A stretch of DNA of 64,000 nucleotides from Petrosia ficiformis (taxonomy: Eukaryota; Porifera; Demospongiae; Haplosclerida; Petrosiidae): assembly GCA_947044365.1 (NCBI GenBank), contig OX345648.1, positions 908,001 through 972,000 on the forward strand, in the 5' to 3' direction. Shown here one piece after another: positions 1 to 10,596 of the stretch. Position numbers and translations under genes: made by a program. Numbering within the stretch: the stretch's first letter is position 1; each line of letters opens with the position of its first letter. The notes below the pieces were generated by a model, which was not told the origin of the DNA, made no database searches, and saw only the letters and a list, made by a program, of their open reading frames with translations.

Positions 1-372
1 TGTCTGTGCTACTTGTTTCATCATTCTCAGAGTCAGTTATATTATTAATTGGCTCAGCAATAGTGTTCATCATGAATACAGCTTCCTCGTCCACATTCTG
101 TTTTCTCCATTCCAAACCTGAATCTTCATTTAGGTTGGGAACAATAACACCTTGTTGATCTAACTTACGGAACGAGTCTACTTGTACAGCTGCACCGACA
201 ACGCCAGTACTCAAGTCATCTACAAGTGATTCATTTAGGAGTCTTTTCTTCAATGTACTCTTACCAGCTCCAGGTGGACCTGTTAGTATGCATTTCATAA
301 CTTTTAGCCTGACATACCCATCTTGCTGTAGTGCTTGATCACGTTTAATATCATGATATAACCGTATCTCAT
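1..372 (-). CDS. Roc-COR GTPase exon of array unit 1 (partial, cut by window edge)
   Basis: This is the 5' part of the GTPase exon of the leftmost ROCO gene. It starts after an acceptor (tttatcacag) at 373 and joins in phase to the ankyrin exon ending at 1039. It reads without a stop to base 1. The first residues are DEIRLYHDIKRDQALQQDGY, then the P-loop GPPGAGKST and the start of the acidic Ser/Asp/Glu-rich stretch that separates G1 from G3 in the sister genes. The switch, G4, COR and death parts lie outside the window. It is nearly identical to the matching exons at 12917, 22590 and 35611, so assignment to the family is secure. Whether this unit is functional is doubtful because of the frameshift in its ankyrin exon. 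Confidence 0.85.
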
Positions 373-711
373 CTGTGATAAAATATAATAAATAATATAT
401 GAACGTAATTTCACTAAATACATTATACACATATGATGTTATAGTTATATCACGCTATGAGTGCTACATCACATTCATAATCACCTTGCCCTCAGGCCTA
501 CAGCTCTGGGGCTCGCTGAATATAAATGTGATATTGCAATGTAAGTAATTTGTATTTCCTTGTCTAACTCGTAATTCCCTTTGAACTAAATGAACATGGT
601 CATGCTTCATTGAGTCACAAACCACCAGCAGTGCTTCATCACAGGATATACATGTAAATGCACTGAGTGCACTGTAGCATGGTGAAATACTTCGAAGTAA
701 GGTGTTACAAG

Positions 712-992
712 TAGTGTTGTACCTATACTGGTATAGGTAAATGTATATGTGCATGCCTATACCAAAGTATAGGTAAATATAGGTATAGGCAAGTAGTATA
801 GGGCAGATACAGATACTTTACAGACCAAGACAGAAATGGCTATATAGAGCAGTGCTAAAAATTAGTGATGCACATGAACATAATTATACTCGAAAAAGGA
901 TTGAACATGTGTACATAGGTATAGGCATTTGTAGTTGCCAATAATATATGTATCTGAATTATAGGCAAAAACATAGTATAGGTACAACACTA
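712..992. mobile_element. MITE, hAT-like family A (TAGTGTTGTACC ends), in intron 1 of unit 1
   Basis: The ends are inverted repeats: TAGTGTTGTACCTATACT at 712 and its complement ending at 992. The flanks share ACAAG, which fits a decayed 8-bp target duplication. The same family is inserted at a different site in the homologous intron of unit 2 (13105-13837), where the duplication is exact. There is no coding capacity, so it is non-autonomous. The rest of this intron (373-1038) shows no other feature. Confidence 0.75.
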
Positions 993-1038
993 TAGCACAA
1001 GGATATAAATGATTATATAACAATTGTATATATCTTAC

Positions 1039-4000
1039 CTCTACTGTTTCCAAATACATAAGGAGTTCCATAGATTGTATGATTGAGAAAGTTTTTAACA
1101 TCATCTCTTTCACAATAATCCAGAGGGGTTTTACCATGCTTATCTTTAGCAGTTACATCACAACCACAGCTAACTAAATGGCATACAACTCCAAGATTAC
1201 CATGTTGTGTAGCTAAATGAATCGGACGTGATCCTTCATTATTTTCAGCATTAATATCACAGAGTGAATGTGGCAAAGCTGTAAATAATCTTACTAAATG
1301 TAGGCTATCAGAGGTGAACACCCTTTCACATACTCGATGTAAATGAGTGTTTCCATCTTTATCAGGGATATTTACATCACACTTGTTGGTCTTTAGAAGG
1401 AGTTCTACAATGGCAGGATCCCAATAGTTTCTTGATCTAATTACCAGGAGCAAGGGAGTCTCATTGTTTTTATAGAATATATTGATATCACATTTGGGAT
1501 GAGAAATTAATTGTTTTACCATGCTAGTGTCAACTCTCTCACATGCCAAATGAAGTAATGTATTACCATCACTATCCTGTACATTGATATCACAACTAGG
1601 TTTGTTCATTAATAAATCAATTCCATCATTCAAATAGCTTCGATACGCAATATGTAATGGTGTTTCGTTATTGTCATTCTTTACATTGATATCACAACCT
1701 TTTCTTTCTACTAAATGTTTTACAACTTCAAGATAGCGTTCTTTGGAAGCTAAATGAAGTGCTGTCCATCCATTATTGTCCTTGGCATGAACATTACATA
1801 ATGCATTGTTTGAAAGGTACTCTACTATATCTAGATGACCAGCCTGGCATGCCACATGTAATGGTGTTTTGTTGTAGTCATTCTTTACATTGATATCACA
1901 ACCTTTTCTTTCTACTAAATGTTTGACAACTTCAAGATGGCCTCTTCCAGTAGCCAAATGAAGTGCTGTCCATCCATTATTGCCTTTGGTGTCAACATCA
2001 CACAACATATTGTTTGAAAGGTACTCTACTACATCTAGATGACCAGCCTGGCATGCCAAATGTAACGGTGTATAGTTAAGGTTAGTCTTTACATTGATAT
2101 CACAACCATTTCTTTCTACTAAATGTTTTACAACTTCAAGATGGCCTCCTTCAATAGCTGAATGAAGTGCTGTCAATCCATTCTTCATTTTGGCGTGAAC
2201 ATCACATAACGCATTGTTTGAAAGGTACTCTACTACATCTAGATGACCAGCCTGGCATGCCACATGTAATGGTGTATAGTTAAGGTTAGTCTTTACATTG
2301 ATATCACAACCGTTTCTTTCTACTAAATGTTTTACAATTTCAAGATGGCCTGCTTCGGTAGCTGAATGAAGTGCTGTCCATCCATTATTGCCTTTGGCAT
2401 CAACATCACATAACACATTGTTTGAAAGGCACTCTACTACATCTAGATGACCAGCATAGGATGCCAAATATAATGGTGTATTGTTAACGTTAGTCTTTAC
2501 ATTGATATCACAACCGTTTCTTTCTACTAAATGTTTTACAACTTCAAGATGGCCTGCTTTGGCAGCTGAATGAAGTGCTGTCCATCCATTCTTGCCTTTG
2601 GCATGAACATCACATAATTCATTGTTTGAAAGGTACTCTACTACATCTAGATGACCGGCCTGGCATACATATAATGGTGTTACTTGATCGTCACTCTTTA
2701 CATTGATATCACAACCCTTTCTTTCTACTAAATGTTTTACAACTTCAAGATGGCCTGCTTTGGTAGCAGAATGAAGTGCTGTCCACCCATTCTTCATTTT
2801 GGTGTGAACATCACATAACGCATTGTTTGAAAGGTACTCTACTACATCTAGATGACCAGCCCAGCATGCCATATGCAATGGTGTTTGATTAATGGCATTC
2901 TTTACATTGATATCACAACCTTTCCTTTCTACTAAATGTTTTACAACTTCAAGATGGCCTTTTTCGGCAGCTAAATGAAGTGCTGTCAATCCATTATTAT
3001 ATTTGGCATGAACATCACATAACGCATTGCTTGAAAGATAGTCTACTACATCTAGATGACCAGCCTGGCATGCCACATGTAATAGTGTTTGATTAATGGC
3101 ATTCTTTACATTAATATCACAACCTTTCCTTTCTACTAAATGTTTTACAACTTCAAGATGGCCTTCTTCGGCAGCTAAATGAAGTGCTGTCAATCCATTA
3201 TTATATTTGGCATGAACATCACATAACGCATTGCTTGAAAGATAGTCTACTACATCTAGATGACCAGCCTGGCATGCCACATGTAATAGTGTTTGATTAA
3301 TGGCATTCTTTACATTAATATCACAACCTTTCCTTTCTACTAAATGTTTTACAACTTCAAGATGGCCTCCTTTGGTAGCTAAATGAAGTGCTGTGAATCC
3401 AAACTTGTATTTGGCATGAACATCACATAACAAATTGTTTGAAAGGTACTCTACCACATCTAGATGACCAGCCTGGCATGCCACATAAAATGGTGTTTCC
3501 TTATTGTCATTCTTTACATTAATATCACAACCTTTCCTTTCTACTAAATGTTTTACAACTTCAAGATGGCCTTTACTGGAAGCCGAATGAAGCACTGTCC
3601 ATCCATCGTTGTCTTCGGCGTGAATATCACATAATGCATTGTTTGAAAGGTACTCTACTACATCTAGACGACCTGCCCTGCATGCCACATGTAATGGTGT
3701 TTTGTGAATGTCATCCTTTGCATTGATATCACAACCTTTTCTTTCTACTAAATGTTTTACAACTTCAAGATGGCCTTCACTGGAAGCCGAATGAAGCACT
3801 GTCCATCCATCGTTGTCTTTGGCGTGAACATCACATAATTCATTGTTTGAAAGGTACTCTACTACATCTAGACGACCAGCCCAGCATGCCACATGTAATG
3901 GTTTTTTGTGAATGTCATCCTTTGCATTGATATCACAACCTTTTCTTTCTACTAAATGTTTTACAACTTCAAGATGGCCTGCATAAGAAGCCGAATGAAG

Positions 4001-5453
4001 TGATGTCCATCCATTCTTGTCTTTGGCGTGAACATCACATAATGCATTGTTTGAAAGGTACTCTACTACATCTAGAAGACCAGCCCAGCATGCCACATGT
4101 AATGGTGTTTTGTGAATGTCATCCTTTGCATTGATATCACAACCTTTTCTTTCTACTAAATGTTTTACAACTTCAAGATGGCCTTCACTGGAAGCCGAAT
4201 GAAGCACTGTCCATCCATCGTTGTCTTTGGCGTGAACATCACATAATTCATTGTTTGAAAGGTACTCTACTACATCTAGACGACCAGCCCAGCATGCCAC
4301 ATGTAATGGTGTTTTGTGAATGTCATCCTTTGCATTGATATCACAACCTTTTCTTTCTACTAAATGTTTTACAACTTCAAGATGGCCTGCATAAGAAGCC
4401 GAATGAAGTGATGTCCATCCATTCTTGTCTTTGGCGTGAACATCACATAATGCATTGTTTGAAAGGTACATTTCTGGTGTACACAAGTAAGCGACTACAT
4501 TTGAATGACCATTCAGATACGCCAAATGTAATGGAGTGTCAAAATGTATATCCTTTGTATTTGTATCACATTGTTTAGTTTCTACTAAATGCTTTATAAT
4601 TACCTTGTTGAGCAGCAATATGAAGTGCAGATCTTCCGTTAAGATCTGTTGCTTCAATGTGACATTCTTCATGGTTAGCAAGGAGCTCAACAATTGCAAA
4701 ATGATTATTATAACATGCAATATGTAATAAAGTACTACCATCTTCGTCTCTAGTGTTAATTGAACAGCCTATTTTATTAACAAAATGTGTTACTATGGCA
4801 ACATCACCTTGTTTTACTACTTCATGGAGGAGAGGTGTACAAATATCATTAAAACGAAGTTTCTTAAATCCAAGTATAAACTTGACAAATTCTTTATCCT
4901 CCTCTTTTACAAATTCATATAAAAAACTCCTGAATGTCATCATCTTTATTAAATGTTTAAGAGTACTAAATGCACCAGGAACCTTCAGAAATGATTCCCG
5001 AACACACATACAACACCAGGCAGCTATTTTAATTCTCTTGTAAACCTCTATATTACTAGATTCTAGTACACTAATAACAAACGAGAGAATTTCAGTATTT
5101 TGTGTTGTATAATGAACTGGCATCTTGTCATTATAATCACACTCTGTCATACTGGAGGTGTCTGTTTTATATATGTATTTTATCAATTCTAAGTTTCCAG
5201 AACTGAAGGCCAAATGCATTGGAGTGGAACCATCATTATTTCTTATTTTACTTAAACTCACTGATGTACTGGAAGAACTGACTAGAAATGATAGAACTTC
5301 AACTGGACAATTATCAGACATACAACACCAGTGGAAAGAAGTGTTACCATGTTCATCACATCCATTGGGATCTGCACCTTCTTTAACAAGACGTTTCACT
5401 TTCTCTATATCACCATCTCGAGAGGCTAGACGAAGATGTTCTTCTTGATCCAT
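1039..5453 (-). CDS. Ankyrin-repeat exon of array unit 1, frameshifted (possible pseudogene)
   Basis: This is the first coding exon of the leftmost ROCO gene, starting MDQEEHLRLASRDGD like its sisters. It has an N-terminal non-repeat section of about 290 residues with a few degenerate ankyrins. A long run of ankyrin repeats follows, ending FLNHTIYGTPYVFGNSRG at a GTAAGA donor (1038). Reading breaks near 4600. Relative to unit 3 (gaagatg present), unit 1 lacks a net 8 nt between 'ctttataat' and 'accttgttg', so the first frame stops at 4575. The downstream frame then runs open for about 1.18 kaa to the donor. The break also creates a possible donor (CAAG|GTAATT), but no convincing paired acceptor. 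Explanations are a pseudogene, an allele, or an assembly error. The intact downstream frame argues the lesion is recent or artefactual. Confidence 0.8.
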
Positions 5454-5576
5454 ACTTCCAATCCGAAAAGATGCATATGCGTGAGCAAACGAGTGGAGAA
5501 TGTCAAATTGTCAATTAATATTTATTACAAAATAATTTTAATTACTAATAATTAATTAATTAATTAATTAATTAAT

Positions 5577-5652
5577 TAGCTCTGAATTTTTAATGTATCT
5601 CTCACAGTAGTATTCTTTTATAGTAGATCTTTTCTTCATTCCTATAATATCA
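5577..5652 (-). pseudogene. Eroded copy of the terminal zinc-finger exon of the SH3/ZnF gene
   Basis: On the plus strand this segment matches, with gaps, the terminal exon at 40118-40271. Shared blocks include agctctg, atctctcacag, tagtagatcttt and ttcattcctata (the old acceptor). It is short and full of frame-breaking differences. Its place, upstream of an ankyrin-gene start, is the same as that of the parent exon relative to unit 4. It was therefore probably carried along in the segmental duplication. Confidence 0.65.
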
Positions 5653-5760
5653 AAAATCAATATTATTATAAAAAAGTTTAGATGATAATTATGTCAATAT
5701 TAATGTATTGATAATTTATTGATAATATTGTCCTACAGTTGTCATACTAAAACAACACTA

Positions 5761-5855
5761 GTACATATGTACATGTACTTACCAACACATTATCTTTACG
5801 AGTCCTCTTTGAATTGGATTCTTAATCAGAATCATTGTGTTCACTTTCAGCCTCA
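5761..5855 (-). pseudogene. Eroded 3' end of a death-domain exon
   Basis: The plus strand contains gtacttaccaacacat, then cctctttgaattggattc and cagaatcat..gtgttcactttc. These align with the end of the functional death exons (for example 18300-18380). The coding part is broken. The downstream GTAAGT donor motif is retained. It looks like debris from an earlier or larger unit. Confidence 0.55.
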
Positions 5856-6412
5856 GATTAATCATGTATTCAAATCCACACATCAAGGACATACATGTAC
5901 TGTCCATCTTCCTGTAACTCATTAATAAAAGTGTTATCAATTAAATTACCTGTATAATGAAATATTGAGTATTGTTTGTGTGTAACTATCCTAATGATTA
6001 TTAATAGTTTATCATGATATATTAATACACAGAATCAGTAGTAAGTAACATAGGGTCTCATATCTAGTCATAAGATTCAGGTCCTATATTCTGTAAACTA
6101 TAAAAGTTTTCACAAGCTGTATCTACTGGAATATATGGTACCTTGAGTGAGTGTAGTGAATGACTACTAATGATAGATTAAAACCTATTCTATCTAGACA
6201 CTAGGAACAGGAATATACCCCTATGAATTTTAATGAAGCGCTTGTGTATATATTTCAGTTGACCCTACAATTCATTTAGTATATACAGATGTACTCTCTA
6301 ATCTAAGGACAGGGGACTGGTTCAAAATCAGTATTAATACTGAGAGGTCATTCAATCTACCTTTTTATCACTTTCACTCAAGCAGTGCAGATCAGGAGAA
6401 TATCCAGCTTTA

Positions 6413-6613
6413 ATGGACTGTTCACAAATCTCTTCTGCTATAACTATAGAAGAAAGACAGATGGTGAGACAGTATATGCTTGGTAGAGGAAGAACCAAAG
6501 ATGGACAAGATGTTGTTAGAGAAAGTAGCGAGACAAGTAAAGGAGATGATGAAGTAGTAGAAGATGTATTAGAGAATGAAACTGAAAGAGAAGAAATAAA
6601 GAAACATACATAA
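6413..6613 (+). CDS. Small conserved ORF between units 1 and 2 (66 aa, unknown)
   Basis: This is a hydrophilic protein starting [20 protein letters not shown], with a Gly/Arg patch and a Glu/Asp-rich C-terminus ending EREEIKKHT. I do not recognise it. A copy exists between units 3 and 4 (29858-30052) with an in-frame 6-nt difference, which suggests past coding constraint. The copy between units 2 and 3 (17291) has an out-of-frame insertion. The frame is open for some 20 codons upstream of the ATG before a stop, so it could also be part of a longer exon. It is divergent from the ankyrin gene starting at 5453. Expression is unproven. Confidence 0.4.
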   Translation: MDCSQISSAITIEERQMVRQYMLGRGRTKDGQDVVRESSETSKGDDEVVEDVLENETEREEIKKHT

Positions 6614-7338
6614 TGATAATTATGTGTTTATATAACAGCTAGTGTATGTATTGTGTTAGTGTGTACTATTCAATACTGTATCAATAATATTAATATTGTT
6701 TATATAATAACTAGTACAATTATGTATTGTGTTTACATATCTCATCACTTGTATGAGTTCCAATATTACATGTTATATATTATACAAGTGATATAACATG
6801 TAAATAATGTATATGTATTTATGTATTTGAACTATATATTAACATAGTTAGTACAGTTGTAAGATACAAATTATAATTTAATTAGTCACATATACAGGTT
6901 GTTATTATGATACATGATATAATGTACTTGTACTATAATCAATTATCATGCCTAATATCTCATATTAGATGCACAAAGAAGGTTTGGAAACCTAAAATGA
7001 TTAATTAAAATATTATTCTACTTCTTTGTATATCTAATAGACAGTATAAGGATAATTGAAATTATAATTATTAGATTATAATTAGTACATGTACATGTAT
7101 ATCACCATACAGTCATAACCTACATGACTAATTAAATTACAAATTCCTCTATTCCTTACAACTGTACTAACCAATAAATTAATAATATTATATTTGTAGT
7201 GTATTATCAATATTGTAATACTGTTATATAATTGATATTAATAGTTCATACTCATAATAACAAAATACATTATTTATTATTAGTAATATAAAGTATAGTA
7301 TAATTATGATCCATAATACTAATAATATATATAATAAT
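6614..7338. other. AT-rich intergenic DNA, no gene seen
   Basis: This stretch has about 725 bases of AT-rich sequence with many short palindromes (for example acatgttatat..atataacatgt near 6768-6800). It is conserved between the three inter-unit gaps (compare 17502-18250 and 30053-30735) simply because the array is duplicated. I see no ORF or RNA gene. Confidence 0.6.
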
Positions 7339-7922
7339 CAGTGTTTTCCCCAAAGCGCGTTTAGCGAGCTTTAAAAATACTAAACGGAAGTGGGTGTGGT
7401 GACAACACGCCTTCAATTAATTAATTTTTGCTCCGTGTATGCGTGCGTTTTGACTGACTACTGTACTTTCAAACACTTTTTGGTTCTTTCCTGCAACTAA
7501 AGAAGAATGTTTTTGGTATCTATGGCTAGGTCTTCAGTGAGTTACAAGTCTGTACTTTTTAAATTGCCCTTTAAACATTCGCCTTGCTGTCTTCCTGCTG
7601 ATAGCAAAGCATAAAGTTTACATCAATGGCTTTCTTAAGAATTCTTCTTTCCAGCAAGCTAAGTTAAAATGTTGAGTTTTATAAAAAAAAAGTTATGGAG
7701 CTGAAAGGAGTTCAATATTAAACTGATATTAAACTGATATTCAACCCACAGATTTAGATTGCAAAAAAGCTAAGTACATTAGATTTAGTGGACTCTTAGA
7801 GAAGGAGGTAATGCAATGTACGAAGTAAACTTTAGTGAAGTGTAGTAAAGGGTGTGGTTATGTAATTAATTAGGGGTGTGGTTTTAAGGGCGCTTGGACT
7901 TTTTTTTCTAGGGAAAACACTG
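7339..7922. mobile_element. Non-autonomous hAT-like element, 584 bp, exact 8-bp TSD
   Basis: Terminal inverted repeats CAGTGTTTTCCC and GGGAAAACACTG lie at 7339 and 7911-7922. The 8-bp direct repeat ATAATAAT flanks both sides (7331-7338 and 7923-7930). Ends of the CAGTG type and an 8-bp duplication are characteristic of the hAT superfamily. There is no transposase ORF. The homologous gaps at 18290 and 30740 lack it, so it inserted after the units duplicated. Confidence 0.88.
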
Positions 7923-7933
7923 ATAATAATACA

Positions 7934-8352
7934 CAGTGTTAGATCTAGGGGAGTGAAAGTGGGAGACCCCAACGGAAATTTGCATGTATATGATTTTTTT
8001 GTGAACATGTATTATATTGAAACAATAAAATAAACAATAATTAGAAAGCCACTTTGAACGAAACTTGAGGGAGCACCACCATCCTGCTCTACTGTAGTGC
8101 TGTTTTCACTATTGCTTGAAGCATGATTTCTGGCAGTTCATGATCCCTTGTTGAAGCTATTGCTGGTTTCCTTGGACTTTCTTGTAAACCATCAATCTAG
8201 AGTTGCCATCTTACTATTGAAATGTGGATTGCACATGCTCACACATGCTTTAAACACGTGGGGAATAATGGGCTTTCATTTCGATTTTGAGCGAGTTTCA
8301 GCCAAAAGTAGGCGCGACAAAAGTGCCCTGCGCCCCCCTAGATCTAACACTG
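7934..8352. mobile_element. Second non-autonomous hAT-like element, 419 bp, exact 8-bp TSD
   Basis: The ends are CAGTGTTAGATCTAGGGG and its complement CCCCTAGATCTAACACTG. The 8-bp direct repeat ATAATACA lies at 7926-7933 and 8353-8360. The element sits only 11 bp from the preceding one but belongs to a different family by its internal sequence. It is absent from the matching sites in the other gaps. Confidence 0.88.
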
Positions 8353-8410
8353 ATAATACATATGTACTTACCAACACATATTCCTATTATCTCCTCTTTG
8401 AACTGGGTTC

Positions 8411-9111
8411 TCAGTCAGAATCATCATGTTCACTTTCGGAGTCTGTCTTATTTTTGGGTACTCTCTTTCTTTTATATGGTTTTCCACTAGCTGGTCCCTT
8501 CCCTTGAACTTTACTAGCGACAGATCTCTCATCATCATCACTGGATTCCAATCTACGTTTCTTGATATTAGTACTCTCATGTGAATCAAAACGGGATTTA
8601 ATTCTCTTTCTCTTCATTTTACTAGTCATCTCTTCTTTCTCATTGTCATTATCACTAGAATCACTTTCTGATTCGATTTTCCTCTTCTTGTACCTGTGTG
8701 TCTCTCCTCTCTCCTCATTATCACTATCAGTATCTGAAGATTTTCTCATTTCCTTCTTTCTTTTCTTTACCGATCTCTTTTCATCTTTAGATAAATCTCT
8801 TCTTGATTTCTCTTTTACACTCCTGACTGGATTTGATACTCTTCGTTGTTTCATTATCTCCTCACTCAAACTAATTTCTCCAATATTCTTCAATGCTTGA
8901 ATGAGTTGTTTCCATGTAGGCACGCCTTCCTTCATCACTTTATCTTTCTTCCCTAACCATGCTGCTATCATATCTCTCATACAGCTCGGAACATCTCTGA
9001 GTCTTTTAATTTCTATCTTTTGTAGTCTTGAATATCTTAGTCCCAATTCTAGACCTAATCTAATCCAATCCACACAATCAGACACAGCTTTACACACATC
9101 ATTTAAATCAC
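8411..9111 (-). CDS. Death-domain and charged-tail exon, unit 2
   Basis: This is the last coding exon of the unit 2 ROCO gene. It opens after a tacag acceptor at 9112 with GDLNDVCKAVSDCVDW. The first ~85 residues form a death domain: DW..LGLELGL, L..IEI, C..DMIAAWL, PTWKQLIQALKNIGEISLSEEI. This would serve homotypic signalling contacts. The remainder is a Lys/Arg/Ser/Glu tail with several NLS-like clusters (KKRKKEMRK, KKRKIESESDSSDN, PYKRKRVPKNK). The protein ends ESEHDDSD at a TGA that is a few codons earlier than in units 3 and 4 (..EPSSKRR). A consensus GTAAGTAC donor lies just after the stop at ~8370, so a 3'UTR intron is possible. The joined gene is exons 16547-14009, 12917-10597, 10007-9974 and 9111-8411, giving 1864 aa. 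Confidence 0.85.
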
Positions 9112-9378
9112 CTGTACCTATATAATAACATCAATAGATATTTATAATACACACATCATTTAAATCACCTGTACCTATATAATAACATCAATAGATATTT
9201 ATAATACACACATCATTTAAATCACCTGTACCTATATAATAACATCAATAGATATTTATAATACACACATCATTTAAATCACCTGTACCTATATAATAAC
9301 ATCAATAGATATTTATAATACACACATCATTTAAATCACCTGTACCTATATAATAACATCAATAGATATTTATAATAC
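9094..9378. repeat. 57-bp minisatellite, 5 copies, containing the death-exon acceptor
   Basis: Five near-perfect copies of a 57-bp unit contain, on the minus strand, the tract tatataggtacag and the first bases of the death exon. The acceptor AG is therefore present five times in a row. Unit 3 has a single copy at the same place (19205-19270), so the expansion is private to unit 2. Confidence 0.9.
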
Positions 9379-9973
9379 ACACATATATCATATGTTAATA
9401 TATTTATACATGTTCAACAAAGAGAGTCATATTAATTTATTCACATATTCAGGGTTATAGACCAGGAGGGGATCACCTCAAACACTCCCTCCTTCTTCAA
9501 CACTACAAGCCTTCTCAGGCACAAAATGTAACTTCAGAGAGCATAAATTAAAAAAATTTCCTAACCCCAGACCCCTCAGTAACAGCATGTTTCACAGTTC
9601 ACATCAATTGTTTCCCCCCCCTAACAAAAGATCCTATATGAAACCTGAATATTGATTCAAAGGCATATCAACAGGAGAGTCTTGTACATGTATCACTTTA
9701 TATAATATTCATAGTTACTGGAAGGTACATTGTATAACTATTAATTAACTAATCATGTTAGACATTCTCAATTGAACAAACGTTTTAATTACCAACATAT
9801 CAATTAAATACTCTATCACTTTTAATCAGTTTTATATGTATAATAGCTAGGTGTGATCAATCATAAATATGAATGTTACAATCAAATTAGCACATGGCAA
9901 TGCACCACTAGATCAATCTCTACATTAATCCATACATCAATCAATCCATCATGACATACAGGGAATCACAAAC
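9379..9973. other. Intron between linker and death exons, unit 2
   Basis: This is AT-rich intronic sequence that is largely colinear with unit 3 (19270-19870). I see no mobile element ends and no ORF with domain content. Confidence 0.5.
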
Positions 9974-10007
9974 CTAATGACATAGTGAGAATAGTTGATA
10001 GAGGTAC
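9974..10007 (-). CDS. Linker mini-exon, unit 2 (34 nt)
   Basis: The acceptor is attacacag and the donor is GTTTGT. It encodes VPLSTILTMSL and then the first base of a Gly codon. It joins the Roc-COR exon (phase 0) to the death exon (phase 1). Compared with unit 3 (64 nt) and unit 4 (85 nt) it is shorter by multiples of three. The frame is kept while the linker length changes. Confidence 0.7.
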
Positions 10008-10596
10008 CTGTGTAATATATAATGAATAGTAATTAATGTGGGAATAATTTCAGGGGTATATATATGTATACATTATTATATATGCCACACCTATTAAATG
10101 ACTAATCCTCATGCAGAATGATGTCATTTCCTTAACTACATATATACATTTGTGTAATATGTACATCATTCATACATGTACAGAAAGGGATCAACAATCT
10201 TTGAACACTTGAAATGTGTACTTCGATATTTAGTCATTTTAATATACAGGAAGATAATAAATTTAAGAAGCCCACTAATTACTAATACATTTCATTGGCT
10301 TCATGTATAAAATGGCTGAATAGTGAGTATTGAAATGTTATGATATAAATTGCTTTGTAGCATTAAGTACATTTCTAAATGTATGACTACATACTACATG
10401 TCATGGAATATAATCATAGGGTAGGTGTTCAGGACATAATAATAATATAATGATTAAGATAGGAATATCAAAACACACTCCATATAATTATTACCCCTAT
10501 ATTATAATAATAAGTATATAATATTATCCAACTGGAGTAATAGATATGTATGAATGGTGATAATTAATAATATTATAAATGTCACTTCTCACATAC
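10008..10596. other. Intron between Roc-COR and linker exons, unit 2
   Basis: AT-rich sequence with no recognisable gene or element. It is bounded by GTATGT on the 5' side (minus strand) and attacacag on the 3' side. Confidence 0.5.

Noticed and set aside
4580..4609. 20-nt intron repairing the unit 1 frameshift
   Set aside because: Too short for a spliceosomal intron, and the branch region is absent.
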